The notes under the pieces were generated by a model. The model was not told the origin of the DNA and ran no database searches. It saw only the letters and a program-made list of their open reading frames with translations. Positions 23,938 to 36,596 of a DNA stretch of 64,000 nt are shown here, in pieces. The DNA comes from Cubamyces lactineus (lineage: Eukaryota; Basidiomycota; Agaricomycetes; Polyporales; Polyporaceae). The translations under genes were made by a program, and so were the position numbers. Each line of letters starts with the position of its first letter. Position 1 is the first letter of the stretch. The DNA is taken from assembly GCA_022376465.1 (NCBI GenBank), contig JACDTU010000001.1:186001-250000 (forward strand), read 5' to 3'.

Positions 23938-24875
23938 GACCATGCATGGCCTGGTATGTGTTATGGAGGCACTATTGCAGATCAATGCTCACGAAGATCG
24001 CAGACACTCTTATCCTCTTGTAATGTCTGCACACCTAATCAGTCATCCGGATTGCCATCTTCATCCAATGCGTTCTGCGAAATTCACGTGGTCAAAGGTC
24101 TCGTCATGCCTTGGTGTGTGCAGGAACTACCAAGATGAGAGTCCTAGGACCTACCTATAGGTAAACGCGACGATGGGTACCCTACTTGTGCTGGATTACG
24201 CTACGAGATCGTACGGCGAATTGCAGCGTCGGGTTCAGAAGCTCCGTGTGCTGCTCCATTTTCCGATGTTGAAGACATCGGAATCTAATGACGGACTCCA
24301 TGGTTCTTGGGTTCAGTCACGGGATCCACTTTCTCCGACTCTAGCTCGTGGATTGATCCGACCAGGCATACTCGCACTCCGTAAGTCCTCTCGTACGCTT
24401 GATTTTTAGTCTTGCCAGGTGAAGCAGCTAGTATCTCGATGCTCCTGCAGACCCAAAGAGCAGGCGAGCATGTCACTACACCCGCTTGCGGAATCGTACA
24501 CTTAATACTTGTTCGTAGCAGCTGTGATCATGTCTTCGGATAAACTCAGGCCAATCAACACTGTATTTGCGACGGCAGGAGTGACTTACTCCGGTTACAG
24601 GGTTGACCCAGACTTCGCTCGCCTTCCCGGCACATCCTCTTGTGATATCCAAGAGCTACGCGGTGCGAGGGCCGCTTTCGAGCTACCAGACTGTCAACGT
24701 TCCTCTGGTCCTTGTGATCGGCCGTTCTTCCGTACAATGGCGCGGGGCTGATCTTCGGGTTATCGACGGGCTGCCAAGTGCCCGCTTACGGCTCCGCACC
24801 GTATACTTATAGCGCCACATGAAGGATGCAGGATGTCGAAGTACATCTCGACTCGCCGTACCCTCTGGGAGAACC
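23938..24875. other. Intergenic stretch upstream of the endoglucanase
   Basis: It contains the uL30m 3' flank and the promoter of the GH5 gene; a TATA-like ACTTATAG lies about 65 nt before the GH5 start. Short frames here carry no motif. Confidence 0.45.
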
Positions 24876-26661
24876 ATGAAGGTGCTCATCTCGTTCGCTG
24901 TCGCGCTCGCCAGCGTCACCCCGGCTTTGTCGACAGCCGTTTGGGGCCAATGCGGTGTAGGTCTCCTGCCTGTCCTAATCGTTGATAGATAACTGCTAAC
25001 TGTTCCCTTTCGTGAAGGGTATTGGCTTCAGCGGCGACACAACCTGTGATGCTGGCTCTACCTGCGTCAAGGTCAATGATTGTATGGCGCCTCGTTTGTC
25101 CATGCCCTGCCGCTCCACCCTTACATATCATACTGTACAGACTACTCGCAATGCCAACCCGGAACGGCTACTCCCACAACGACCTCCCCAGCTCCAGCTC
25201 CAACTGGTTGTTCAGGCACGCGCACCAAGTTCAAGTTCTTTGGTGTTAACGAGTCTGGAGGCGAGTTCGGAAACAATGTCATCCCTGGCCAGCTCGGCAA
25301 GGATTACACCTGGCCGTCGCCCACCTCCATCGACGTACGTTGTCCCTTGCTATGCCACCAGATATGCCTCACTGACGGTTGCACGCAGTTCTTCATGGGC
25401 CAAGGGTTCAACACCTTCCGCATCCCGTTCTTGATGGAGCGTGTCAGTCCACCTTCTACTGGTGGCCTGACCGGTCCATTCAACAGCACATATCTCTCTG
25501 GCTTGAAGCAGGTTCGTAGTATGTCATGGAGTGAGCGTTGCCTATCGACAGTATATCTGTCCAGATTGTGAGCTACATCACGGGCAAGGGTGGATTCGCT
25601 GTTGTCGATCGTAAGCATGAACGGCCTTAGCTTGCTGAAGCCCGCGGTGCTGACGATGTCCCGTAGCTCACAACTTCATGATCTATAACGGCCAAACCAT
25701 CTCCAGCACTAGCACGTAGGTTTTCTCGAGCTGCTTAGCTCTTCGATGATGGCTTACGTAATCGTGTGCAGGTTCCAGTCTTGTATGCTTTCATTCCTTC
25801 CGAACTGAGTACGGGGTATCTGACTGACGAACATATTATAGGGTGGCAGACACTCGCCAACGAATTCGTGCGTACCACTAGCGATTAAGCTATGTATCCG
25901 AGACTCACTGTGGATTCCACAGAAAACTGACGAAAACGTCATCTTCGACTTGATGAACGAGCCGCACGATATCCCAGCTCAGACTGTGGCTGACCTCGTG
26001 AGTAGCCACCTCTCCACGAGTAAATCGCATGACCTGATCACGTTTGTAGATGCAAGCAGCCATCAACGGTGTTCGCGCGAGTGGTGCGACTAGTCAACTC
26101 ATTCTCGTCGAGGGTACGAGCTACACTGGCGCTTGGACCTGGACAACTTCCGGCAACAGCCAGGCTTTCGCCAACATCAAAGACCCGAACAACAACCTAG
26201 CCATTCGTACGTGTCTTGGTCCTGCTGTTGCCTATCCTCATTCTCATCATTCACTCTGATCATCCGTTCAGAGATGCACCAGTACCTCGACTCCGATGGC
26301 TCGGGCACGTCCCCGACCTGTGTGTCTGCGACGATTGGTGCGGAGCGTCTTCAGGCCGCGACGCAGTGGCTCCAGCAAACTGGCTTCAAGGGCTTCCTCG
26401 GGGAGATCGGTGCAGGCAACAACACGCAGTGCGTCACCGCAGTGGAGGGCGCGCTCTGCGAGATGCAACAGGCCGGCGGCGCTTGGATTGGCGCCCTCTG
26501 GTGGGCCGCCGGACCGTGGTGGGGCGACGTGAGTAACACATCCCAACTCCATTACGAGCGTGAATTGATTAGCTTGCTGTCTGCAGTATTTCCAAAGCAT
26601 CGAGCCCCCGAATGGCCCTGCCGTCGCTGCCATCCTCCCTGCACTCAAGGAGTTCTTGTAA
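24876..26661 (+). CDS. Secreted GH5 endoglucanase with N-terminal CBM1
   Basis: Exon 1 (24876-24956) encodes the signal peptide [19 protein letters not shown] and the start of CBM1 (VWGQCGG). From 25018 the module continues [15 protein letters not shown] and, after an intron, YYSQCQPG, with the four cysteines and aromatic residues of a cellulose-binding module. A Thr/Pro/Ser linker leads to the GH5 barrel: [37 protein letters not shown], and [10 protein letters not shown] with the acid/base Glu. Then come [25 protein letters not shown] and GFLGEIGAG with the nucleophile Glu. It ends in LPALKEFL with stop at 26661. It should hydrolyse internal beta-1,4 bonds of cellulose outside the cell and looks intact. 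Subfamily GH5_5 (EG2/Cel5A type) is likely from the N-terminal CBM1 and the NEPHD and GEIG motifs. Confidence 0.95.
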
Positions 26662-27681
26662 TCTAGGTCACGGTTGGAGCTGCCTAGTCCCGCGCTACGA
26701 ATGCGATCGCACGTCTCCATGTGATACCGAGTCTGACGTTGAAAGAGGCTCCAAGATAACAGCAACCACACACTGACAACTTCATCTGATCTTGGAACGA
26801 TACCAGTGACAGCCCGCAACGCTTCGAGGGATGCATCTGAGCCTAAGCTTGCGAGTGTTGTCATCCATCTGCCACATACTATAGATGAGAACTTTGATTG
26901 TCTGTGCGCGTCCATTTGGCCCACTTTCTCTGCCACTAATCATCTCGAGCTACCGTTGACAGATGTGTACGACCAACTCAGGCGCCGTTGAGAATCTACT
27001 GCTGCGCTCAACCATAGGGAATTTGAGAATACTGCCGTTTGTTGCTTCGCTCCTCGCGCACAGGGCCAATATGTCCGAAGATGAAGCTGATAATGCTTAC
27101 GAGGTGAGGTCTTCAGGGATGGATGCGCCCAACCTAGCCGCCCCATCACCGAAGCCGTGCTGCATCGTCGTCAGATCTTGAGAGCGAAGCCCTTGATGTG
27201 TCCGACAGTACTGTTCAGGACCTTCCGCTCGTGGCCATCAGTCTACTTCCACACTTTGTGGCGCAACTACAAGATTCGTCCCTCAGCGCCGAAGAACATC
27301 TCCATCGATTCGGATATTAGTGCATCAGCTTCCTATGGCGCCACAGCCGCTGAGCGTATCGGCGTTGCTTCTTTGCCGCTCATGCCAGTATTCACAACCG
27401 TGCCTTCTTCGCAGTGCCTTCACAGACACCCACACTTCTCTGCTTCTGGCACATATTCTTTATGGACTGCCTTGTTCACGCTGCAGTACGGAATCCGGGG
27501 AAATGATACCCCGGGATACCCAAAACCGAAATGGCTGCCCGGTACTGTACTTGATGTTCAGCGCCCGTATCCTTGTGGGTGCTTGATGGAAGATGGGAGT
27601 TCGACAGCGGCAACTCGGAGGGCGTGGGGTTCACTTATCAAGTATCCCGCCTGAGAGAGAGGACTCTCCAGAGGACTCCCC
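26662..27681. other. Intergenic stretch, nothing recognised
   Basis: This lies between the endoglucanase and DUF6534 copy D. A plus frame at 27157-27654 (165 codons) overlaps the probable promoter of copy D and shows no motif, so it is left uncalled. Confidence 0.45.
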
Positions 27682-29896
27682 ATGGAAGCTCAATCGCAAA
27701 CACCCCCAGCGGCGGGGGCTCTACCTCCCTTGCCTCAACTTCCGTCTTTGGACAACACCTATGGAGCGATTTTGTTAGGCTCTTTTGCCAGCTTGATGTG
27801 AGCAAACCTCAGTGCCTAATTCCAGGACCGCTTGCTTACAGCTACGTAGGTTGTATGGGTTGACACTACATCAAGCTTATCGATATCTTCGAGCCCATGC
27901 TACAGACGGTATATACATGAAATGCTACGTCAGTATCTCACTCCAGAATCGTGACGCTCTGTTCAATCTGACATGTCTCAATAGGTTGCGCTCGTTGTGT
28001 AAGTTTCGGGTTCAAGCTGACAAACACCGCCCACGTCACTGACACCAGTCCCGCCATAGGATTCTCGATACTCTCCATTCAGGCTTGTGCATGCATATGA
28101 GGTACGACTTCTTGCAATTGACCGCTGAGGGCTTAAGATATTGATGAAGATCCTTAGTTACTGGTACCTCGTGAAGTGTTATTTCAGGCCCGATCGCCTC
28201 TTCACCGGAGTCTGGTCACTGAATGTACGATGAAATCTCATTCAACCTACTGCGTTGTCTGGCTTCTGATGTCTCACTCCCCAGATGATCGCTGTGACAG
28301 TGGTATGATAGCACCTTGCTTGTATGTGCACATTCGAAACGCTCTGACTTCGTGGTCTCAAGGGTGTGACAATCATTCTCTGCCAATGGTGAGATGCTTG
28401 ACTCGTCGTCTCGTTCGTGTTCATCATCTCAACTTTGTCACCCCCACAGCTTCTTCGCGCGACGGGTCTATATTAGTGAGTTCACTCCATGCACTTGAGC
28501 GGAAGGTAGCATACTGAGCAGGTGGTGTTCAGTCGGTGGGAAGTTCAGAAACATAGCGTTTGTTTCCGTAAGCCGACCTCTACTCATGATGGTTTTCACG
28601 CTCATAGCTCCTGGGACATCTAGGTGTTCCTGTTTCTGGGCGAGCTTGGTAGGTGATCGGCGAAAGGGATCTGTGGTCGCATTATAATGACTCTGAGCCA
28701 TCCCTTTAGCCTTCGCCATTGGTGAGCATGTCCCCCTTCCGTGTGCCAAACGCCCGTTACTCACGATGCTCTTCAGTTGCAACAATCAAGGCGTACGTTC
28801 TTCTCTCGCTCCTAATATAGGCTTTGCTCTTACATGTTTGCTTTCATTACAGGTTCGTGCTTCCCAATCTCGTAGAGTTCCGCAAGTTCGCCGTGAGTAC
28901 TGTGACTAGCCGTACGTGTCCTATCTGCGCTAACCTCACGTCACAAGTGGACGATATCGGCTGCATACGGGCTCTCAGTTGGTTCTAATGCCATGCTGAC
29001 TAGTGTCCTCATCTTCGTATTGCACCGCAGCCGTACTGGTTTTGAGCGGTACGATCCCGATGTCCCCGTCTCCATCTATACATGACATTGTTTCGTCTCA
29101 CTTCCGTATACATCAGAACCGACTCGAAGATTGACACACTTATCAAATATGCGGTGTGCACTGGTACGCACTTGATCTGCCCATCTGACTCCTGTCCCTC
29201 ACGCACTTATCTGGTTGGCAGGACTCATGACTGAGTGAGTAGTCATGGCGTGCTACGTCTCTAAAGGTTCCTGATGGTCCTCTCGAAACGGCGGTCCAGT
29301 CTTTTTGGCATTTTGGCCTTAGTCTTTGTGCGTAACACTCTTCGACTCACCGTCCTGATGTTAGATACGTAGCTCATACTCTCGTAGGCCCTTGTCCAAC
29401 CCAGCAACTTGATCTATACTGGCATCGACCTAGTCACCTCAAAGCATGAGCCAGACATCCCTTCCTTCTAAAGCCTTTTGATGAACTCATCCCACCCTCC
29501 CTTTCGTTCACAGTCTACGTCAATTCAGTACTGGCGGCGTAAGTATGGAGCCTCCTGGAGCCGCATCCGAGTCCTCACTTCTACCAGCTTGAACTTTAGA
29601 GACTCAATGGCGTCCAGGAAACCTACGAGCGGGAAGGCAGATGCAAACAGATTGTCTGCATACCCGCGCTCCAACCGACAACCGCTTTGGGACACAAGAG
29701 CGTCGAGCCATGATCTGCAGGTGAGCGATTGGGCCTACAACTGGCTTTCTGTCGCGTTCTCAACTTCGGTGGCAAGTACCTCTCCACAGCAAGCTCTGGC
29801 TCTATGCACGTCTTCGACATCAAGGCTGTCGGGGGCGTGGGCCCACATGACGCAGTCCCCGTTGGCCATTCAGGTCTACCAAAGGAAATGGTGTAA
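27682..29896 (+). CDS. DUF6534-type multi-span membrane protein, copy D
   Basis: The start at 27682 gives MEAQSQTPPAAGALPPLPQ, then LDNTYGAILLGSFASL; exon 2 reads LYGLTLHQAYRYLRAH. The 14-nt micro-exon is 27985-27998 (V-A-L-V), followed by ILDTLHSGLCMHM and YWYLVKCYFRPDRLFTGVW. Here W-S-L-N is contiguous with the preceding exon (ending 28224), so the intron that isolates a 10-nt micro-exon in the other copies is missing. Downstream are the exon ending LHRSRTGFE near 29045, DSKIDTLIKYAV near 29120, and LNFRDSMASRKPTSGKA near 29595. The last exon reads SSGSMHVFDIKAVGGVG and stops at 29896. It is the only plus-strand copy in the left half and converges on P450 C. Function unknown. Confidence 0.82.
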
Positions 29897-30607
29897 GAGC
29901 TGCACGTCTGCGTGGTACCCATGTGTCCATCTTCGAGCCATTCGTCTAGTGCAGCGTGTATGTACGTCTATGTGTATCTCAGTATTTAAGCATTCGCATG
30001 CCCCTGTCTGACCTCCTTTGGCACACTGCCGTAATGACCGGACGACTCCGATGGGTAGTAGTATTTCGAGCGGATGTGGACAAACCGGGATCCCTGCCTC
30101 TCATAGACATACAGAAACGTGTTTATTTTAAGATAACTGGGGTGCTCCCGGTTGCTTGGCTGGCTGCCCCATGATAGCTGTATTCACGAGAACGACAGAA
30201 CTTAAGGTGTCAATCGTGACACTGTTGGTATGACGCGGCATGATCCAGGATCCAGCGGATGCGTCAATCCATAGCCTTTACTGGACGTGTGAGGAATCGA
30301 ACACCATATTGTCGTGACCACTTCAGCGATCTGCCCATGGGATACGAGACTTCCCGTTAGCGTAAACATAGAGGATAAAGTTCATGCTAATTTTGATCTC
30401 ATGTTTATCCTCAGTAGAGAGATTCTATATGGGCAATGGCATAGTTGTCGGAGACTCGGACTACGCTAGTGCAACTTCATTGGGACCCTATAAGCCTACC
30501 GAGACATGTGAAGCTCTATAGATCGCTTCACCATCTAATAGACGACAACATTGAGAGAGAGACGCTACCCATCTTCCGCTGCTGGAGCACGCAATGGGTG
30601 ACTATGG
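29897..30607. other. Convergent 3' spacer
   Basis: DUF6534 copy D (+) and P450 C (-) end facing each other here. No coding signal; both transcript ends are expected. Confidence 0.5.
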
Positions 30608-32840
30608 TCAGATTACGTGCTTCTCCAGGTCGACTCCCGGCCTGCGTTTGACCGAAATTCGCAGCTTCTTCTTCATGAGCACCGTGCGCATGTTCAACAG
30701 CCCGTCATTGAATGCCTCCGGATCGAACCCTTCTTCGAACTCCATGTCGAAGGCGAGGATGAGGCGCGTCAGAGCATATCGCATCTGGTGATAAGCCAGA
30801 GTTTTCCCCATGCAGTAGTGTGGGCCTAGTAGTGGAGGTTACGACGGCTCTTGGGTTGAAGAAATACCAGCACGTACCGAATGAGAAGGACGTGAGGACG
30901 GCCTTGTTGGTGACGGTGGCTGGACCCAGACCTTGGGGACTCCATCGTTCAGGACGGAATTCCTGGAAGTATGAATCACTACCGTCGGCATGCGGGTATT
31001 GGTGCGGAACCGGATGCGCGCTACGCACCTCAGGAACAGGGAAGAAGTGCTCCGGGCTCATTTGTATCGCGCGAGCGGCCAACGCGGCGATAGTTCCACC
31101 GGGAAGGAAGTTTCCATCTATCACCATGCCCCCGTCAGGCACGATGCGACCATTGAAGTCCGAAGAATAGAGGCGCAGCGTCTCGTTGATGACACCATTG
31201 AGGATAGGAAGGGAGGCTAATTCGTCCATATCGATGTGCGCCATGGGGTCCGGGAAGGCCTCGAAAAGCTCCTTGCGGAGGAGGTCGTAGTAAGCCCTGT
31301 GTGCTAGTATACGATACACTGAGAGCGCGAGGATTGCCGATGTGCTGTCTGAGCCTGCATAGATGTTGTCAGACAAGTCACAAAATACAGCGAGACAATG
31401 TTGGGTCAGACATACCGCCCATGATAGCGACGATCGAGTCTGCCTCAAGCTCATTCTGTGGAATCTCGGCCTCAAGCTGTTGTGGGCTTAGTAAAAGCAA
31501 CGGACATCAGAAAATGTATCAAAGCTGACCAGATAAGAAGTAAGGTCTCTGAACTCGGGCAGGTCCTTGCTCTTCACTCTCGCCTGCGTCATCTGGGCAG
31601 CGAGGCTCTCCAGAGAATGCATATTCTCTGTCGCAGGTATACGCCAAAGGATGTCAAGAAGCCACTGCGCATGGCTGATGCTGTCCAGAACGGAGTGTTC
31701 AGTACTCACGGACGATTGGAACGACGCAGTGAACAAAGGAAAGTGCTGCATACGAACCAGTCAAACAAGCCGGCAGCCTCCTTGCCCGTGTCCACGATGC
31801 GATGAGGGTCACCATTCTTCAACAAATCCTGGGGTAACATCAGTTTCAGCGATAACCTTGGGCGATGTCGGGTCAAGCGTACCAGAGCATTGCATCCTCC
31901 GAAGACTATATCTCCCTGGAGTGATAGGTGAGAACACAGGCATGCGGCGGTTCTTATAAATAGGTTACCATGTAATCGTGAGACCACTGATTGGTGGCTT
32001 CTGCAAGATCGATTACTCCGTGGGGATCCTGTGCTTGCCGGCGATCCAGGGTCTCAACGAGCTCCCAGGTCCTCCTGGCAAGCGGCTGGATGAGACTGGC
32101 AATACTACAAATGCAAAGACGAGTGGTGAGTACGTTGCGACCATGCGAAACTAAATTTCAAAAACCTGGTAGGAGTGAAGAATCCTTGCCACGCTCGCTT
32201 ACGGCCTCGATGAAGCTCTGGCGTGTCCTGCTTGAAGAATAATGCCACAACCCCGTTATGACCAGGGTACCGGTATGCCTCGCTCTTCTCCGCGTTCAAG
32301 TAGAGAGATACAGCGGAAGCGGAGTTGATCGACATATGCTTGGGACCTTCAACCAAATCAGCGAAGTCGCAATGAGTTGTGAAGAGTATATTTCACACCA
32401 ATTCGAACGAAGGGCCCGTATACGCGATGAAGCTCCTCCAGAGCCTGACAGCGCTTGCCAGTGTAGGAGATATAAACCAACCACAAGGACGTGAGTTTGG
32501 CGGCGAAAGGTCCCGGGTACGATGCGAGGGGATGCCAAGGAGAGAGCCGATAGAGTACAGTAATCAGAACGGTAGTCAAGGCATACGCCAAGACCACGAT
32601 GGCGGTCGAACTCGTGGGCCCAGAGTCTGACATCATAGGATACTGGCCAAAGAGCCAGTACAACACGGCAACGACGCATGTCACGGCTAAGGCGGCGTAG
32701 TCGCCTCGTATAGAACGGTCACGAGAGGCTATGCAGGTCACCTAACGGACACGTCTTCAGTGAGGTGATCCACATTTGGCGGAGTGTACACTCACCAATC
32801 CTGCTGCTATCGCAGAGAAAGAGAGCGTATTGCAACTCAT
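30608..32840 (-). CDS. Cytochrome P450 (P450 C)
   Basis: The start at 32840 gives MSCNTLSFSAIAAGL, then after an intron VTCIASRDRSIRGDYAALAV. Further hydrophobic segments (VVAVLYWLFG, AIVVLAYALTTVLITVLY) precede the hinge YPGPFAAKLTSLW and YGPFVRIG. Later come the I-helix AGSDSTSAILAL, K-helix INETLRL (ExxR), the PERW segment FQEFRPERWSPQ, and the haem loop FSFG joined across an intron to PHYCMGKTLAYHQMRYAL, which restores the cysteine ligand. It ends VDLEKHVI, stop at 30608. Several N-terminal spans instead of a single anchor are seen in a basidiomycete P450 group. It is not closely related to P450 A and B. The MFS transporter A ends 1.5 kb upstream on the same strand. Substrate unknown. Confidence 0.9.
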
Positions 32841-32936
32841 AGGATCGCTCGAGAGCAGGTTATGGTACATAGTACGAGAGCGATAAGTGAGGGCTCTGAG
32901 GCGAGATGCTCAGTGTATTGTGTGTTCGTCCTGCCA

Positions 32937-32943
32937 TTTATAC
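32937..32943 (-). promoter_or_regulatory. TATA box of P450 C
   Basis: The minus strand reads GTATAAAT about 97 nt upstream of the start codon. Confidence 0.6.
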
Positions 32944-34338
32944 CAAGTGTAGGTCCTAGGAGCGCCCTGGACTTTCTTCGCCGTAGATACAGTGCGCTGT
33001 TGGGTGCATAGCGCCTCAAAGACCATATGATACGATAATCCAGACAATGAGACCGCCGTAGCGAGGGTGTCTGAAGGGCTTCTTGCTAGAACTGATCGGC
33101 ATAATATGAGCGTCCCGTACGGAGAAGCCATCGAGTACCAACTGGGGGCCGAACATTCACCAGGCTGTCATTCGACACCGCGAGACTACGCCCCGAACGC
33201 TCACGAACACCCCAAGGATTGCAAACCGCCCTAGGCGGTTGGTACATGCCTGCAAAAACCGATATTCGAATGATTCCGAGCGCCGTATGGCGTCACTATA
33301 TAGCACAACGGCGCTTTGAGTTGTTGAGAATAGTGCTGTACTCACCCCTGGTACTTCCTCCGCAGCCGGAGCAGGGAATCCGTGACTCTGTTACATTCAA
33401 GTTGCAGCTGGATGTCATTGCGCGAAGTGTTCAATCTGTGGCGAATCAGATAGCAAGCGAAGGATATGTGCCATGACTTCAACCTCCGAGCGATGATAAT
33501 GGCGGGCAAGTCCAAGGACTCCGGGCCTGGGGCAACTTGAAGGACTGCGAGTAGTAGCACGGGTATACCCGATTGGGGATCTCTGGCGCTTCTTCTCCGG
33601 CGCTCAACATGTTTAGCCGCGCTTCGTCCTCGTTCAATATTGCATGAGGAATGCTCGACAGTGATACTGCTACTCCACCGATGTTGAGTTCAAGTTGGCG
33701 CGGAGACCGGGTCTTCCGATCCCCATGGACATGGGGGATCCGCTGCTGGTTACGCCGGTCGCGTCCAAACGTCATGAACACCCAAGCAATCCATCTGTGT
33801 AACGGGCGCGGGCGAGGCGAGAGCGAGTACACGGACGGGACGCGTCGAAGACTGGGCACGCGAGGGGAGCGAGAGAGCAGGGAAGCAGTCCGGGGCCGTT
33901 ACTGGCGTTGATTGCGCGAGGGTACAGACGGGCGCGAGGGTAGAGTAAATACAAGATGAATGAAACCTAATGAATGTATCAGTAGTTAGAACGTGCAAGC
34001 CAAGCGAGCGTAGGCTGGAACAAAGAGAGAAAAGGGAAGTGAGCATGAGTACAACAAGCGCGCGGTCAGATCGGTATCTACGAAAGGCCATGAGGCTCGT
34101 GTAACGGGCGAGGCCGTTACAATCTGTTACGGTGACTGGTTGAATAGCTCAGCAGTCTTTCACGCTCAGCGGCTCTGCTGACGCGATACCGACAGTTCCG
34201 AGCACAATCACCCACAAGACCGCGAGCGAACTCACGGTCCAATCACATCTGACATGGAGATAGGAAGAACAGTAGCATTGGGAATCTATCGGATAGCACT
34301 GGTACGATTTACGAGGACACTCCCAGCCCGACAAGTAT
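32944..34338. other. Spacer between P450 C and MFS A
   Basis: About 1.4 kb. Minus frames at 33479-33859 and 33750-34091 are open but have skewed composition and no motif. I see no gene that I can support. Confidence 0.45.
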
Positions 34339-36596
34339 CTATGACAGCTGCGGCGCTTGGGAGAGATCTACGTCGGCATCCTGTCCAGCTTTACGCTCGA
34401 TGTCATCTGGAGCTTGTGGTGACGCTTTCCCGACGTCTGGACCCATCTCCTTTAGACCCCATTGCTCGTCCATATCCTCTCGGAGCTTCTCCTCCCGCAT
34501 GAGAAGCACGCTCAAGAGCCCCGCACCCGCAACTCCGATCATGACCTGCCAGACGAGGCGCGTTGCGCGCGCAAACACCGCACGGACCTCGTCCCTGAGT
34601 AAATCTGGGAGGCGCGAAATCGCAGGGATTGCGGCATAGGCGATTTGAACGTTGCCGGGGAACAGCGTACGGAACTCCTCCGGTAGATTCCTGGCTAGCT
34701 CGTTCTGTAGGATGGTGCCGCCAACGATGGTGCCCCAGCTCTATTTGTGGACGTCGTGACGGTTAGTTCACCAATTTGAGAGGGAGGAGGGAGAGTAAGG
34801 GAGCGCACCTGAGCGAAAGATCGCAAGAAAGTGAAGAACGCGAGCGCATGGGCGCTGTTCGAAAACGGAAGGGGCGCGAGGATGGGGAATTGCGTGCTGA
34901 TCCAGATGATGCCAAGGCCAATGCCGAGGGGTATCTGCATACCGATGTACGCCGCGCGAGAGCTGTTTTCATCCAGAAGAGTGAGGATACCGAATCCGAC
35001 AAGGATGAAAGCCCATCCGACGTAGTTCTGAGGGCGGTAACGGCGCAGTACCTCGGCGGAGAGACCTGTCGCAATCGCGAAGGCCGGGATGGTGAAAGCG
35101 AGAGGGAGAAGATCGACTCCAGAGCCGATGGCGGAGGCACCCTTGGACGCTTGGAAGTAGACGGGCAAGTAATCTATCATGTTAGCTCTGCGTTAGCGAG
35201 ACGGTTCCCCAAGTATAGCGGCTGCACCTACAGACGACAGCCATGAATCCGACGCCATGGAAGATCGTCCCCAGGTATCTGCAGAGCACAGCGTAAGCGC
35301 AAGTCGGTCGTGTCGTCGGTAGTTGCTTACCCGCTGAACGTAGTCCGGTTTGTGAAGAAGAAGCGGGGAACCTGTGCTCTGGCTTAGGTCGCGATGCATA
35401 TAGACTTGGCTCAAAGCTTACCGTGGGGCCCTTCAACCAGAACATCTCCAAAACGAAGAAGATCATGATCCCAACTGCGCCAATGATCAATGGAGCCAAG
35501 ACATGCCCGGATGTCCAGGGGAATTGTAGCCCTCCCCAAGTGAGCGCAAGTAGCATGGATATCGTACTGCCAATCATAACGATGATCCCTCTTTTACACG
35601 GTCAATCGAAAGCCTCACGTAACGGACATGCTCAGACAAAAATGGTACTCACGTCCAATCCATCTGCAAGACCTTCTCCCGGAAGCTCGCCTTCGGTGTG
35701 TGGACGTTCAAGAAAATGATGGTCACTATGACCGAGAGGCCACATAGTGGGAGGTTCAAGAAGAATAGCCAACGCCATGCGCCAGAGCTTGCCAAGGCCC
35801 CACCGATCGGAGGACCGACCGCGCTGTTGACACCCAGGGAAACGAAGTCAGTGGTCGAAGTCTGCACGCGCTGAAATGCACACTTGCCATGCTATCGCCC
35901 AAGCCCTATACGGGAGTTATATAAGCATACACTGGACCTCGTGCGAGGACAAAGGAGGATTGCTCACGAGGCTATTATTCCTTGGAATTTGCCTCGTTCC
36001 GGGAGTGGGACCATGTCGGCGTAGATGATTTCGGTAGTTGCTATACAGCCCCCACCTCCGAGCCCTTGAATAGCTATGAGCGTCGTCTACGTCAGCGGGA
36101 TGACATTCCGAGGTGAACGTGGGGTGGCGTACTACGTCCTGCGATGAGCATGCTCATATTCTGTGCAGCACCAGAAAGGGCGGAACCGAGGGCGAATACC
36201 AGGACGAATGTAATCAAAATCGGCTTGCGACCGAAGGCATCGACAAGGTTGCCGATGAGCGGCACGACCGCGGTAGACGCTACGCTGTAGGCACTTCCGG
36301 CCCATATGAAATCTGTGCCATGGAGGTGGTCGACGATGGTTGGGAGAGCAGTGGATACTGCAGTCTACCCCGGGCCGGCGTAGTAAGTAACGAAACGGCC
36401 ACGAATATAACGTCGAAGAGAAACGTACGAGATCCAACGCAGATAACATGTCTACCATCACGCTCGAGACGAATACCATCCAGAACGCGACTCCTCTCTT
36501 GGAGGTGGGTGGCGGAGACCTGGAAAACGCCGTGAGTCATAGCTGAGGGCGACGTGATCAGAGGTTATCACAGCATTACCTTAGTTCGGGCTCCAT
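34339..36596 (-). CDS. MFS drug/metabolite efflux transporter A (14-span DHA2 type)
   Basis: The start at 36596 gives MEPELR, spliced to SPPPTSKRGVAFWM and the first span VFVSSVMVDMLSALDL. Further exons carry VDAFGRKPILITF-like loop sequence (around 36200; MFS motif A), the antiporter segment SAVGPPIGGALASSGAWRW, FFLNLPLCGLSVIVTIIFL, ALTWGGLQFPWTSGHVLAPL, DYLPVYFQASKGASAIGSG, YVGWAFILVGFGILTLL and LPFSNSAHALAFFTFLRSFA. The C-terminal exon reads FARATRLVWQVMIGVAGAG and ends in a hydrophilic tail, stop at 34339. This order is that of proton-driven multidrug and toxin exporters in the plasma membrane. The proximity to P450 C suggests export of an oxidised product, which is inference. MFS B is a relative with the same domain order. 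Confidence 0.9.

Noticed and set aside
27157..27654. Plus frame of 165 codons upstream of copy D
   Set aside because: It has no motif, ends just before the copy D start and probably covers its promoter.
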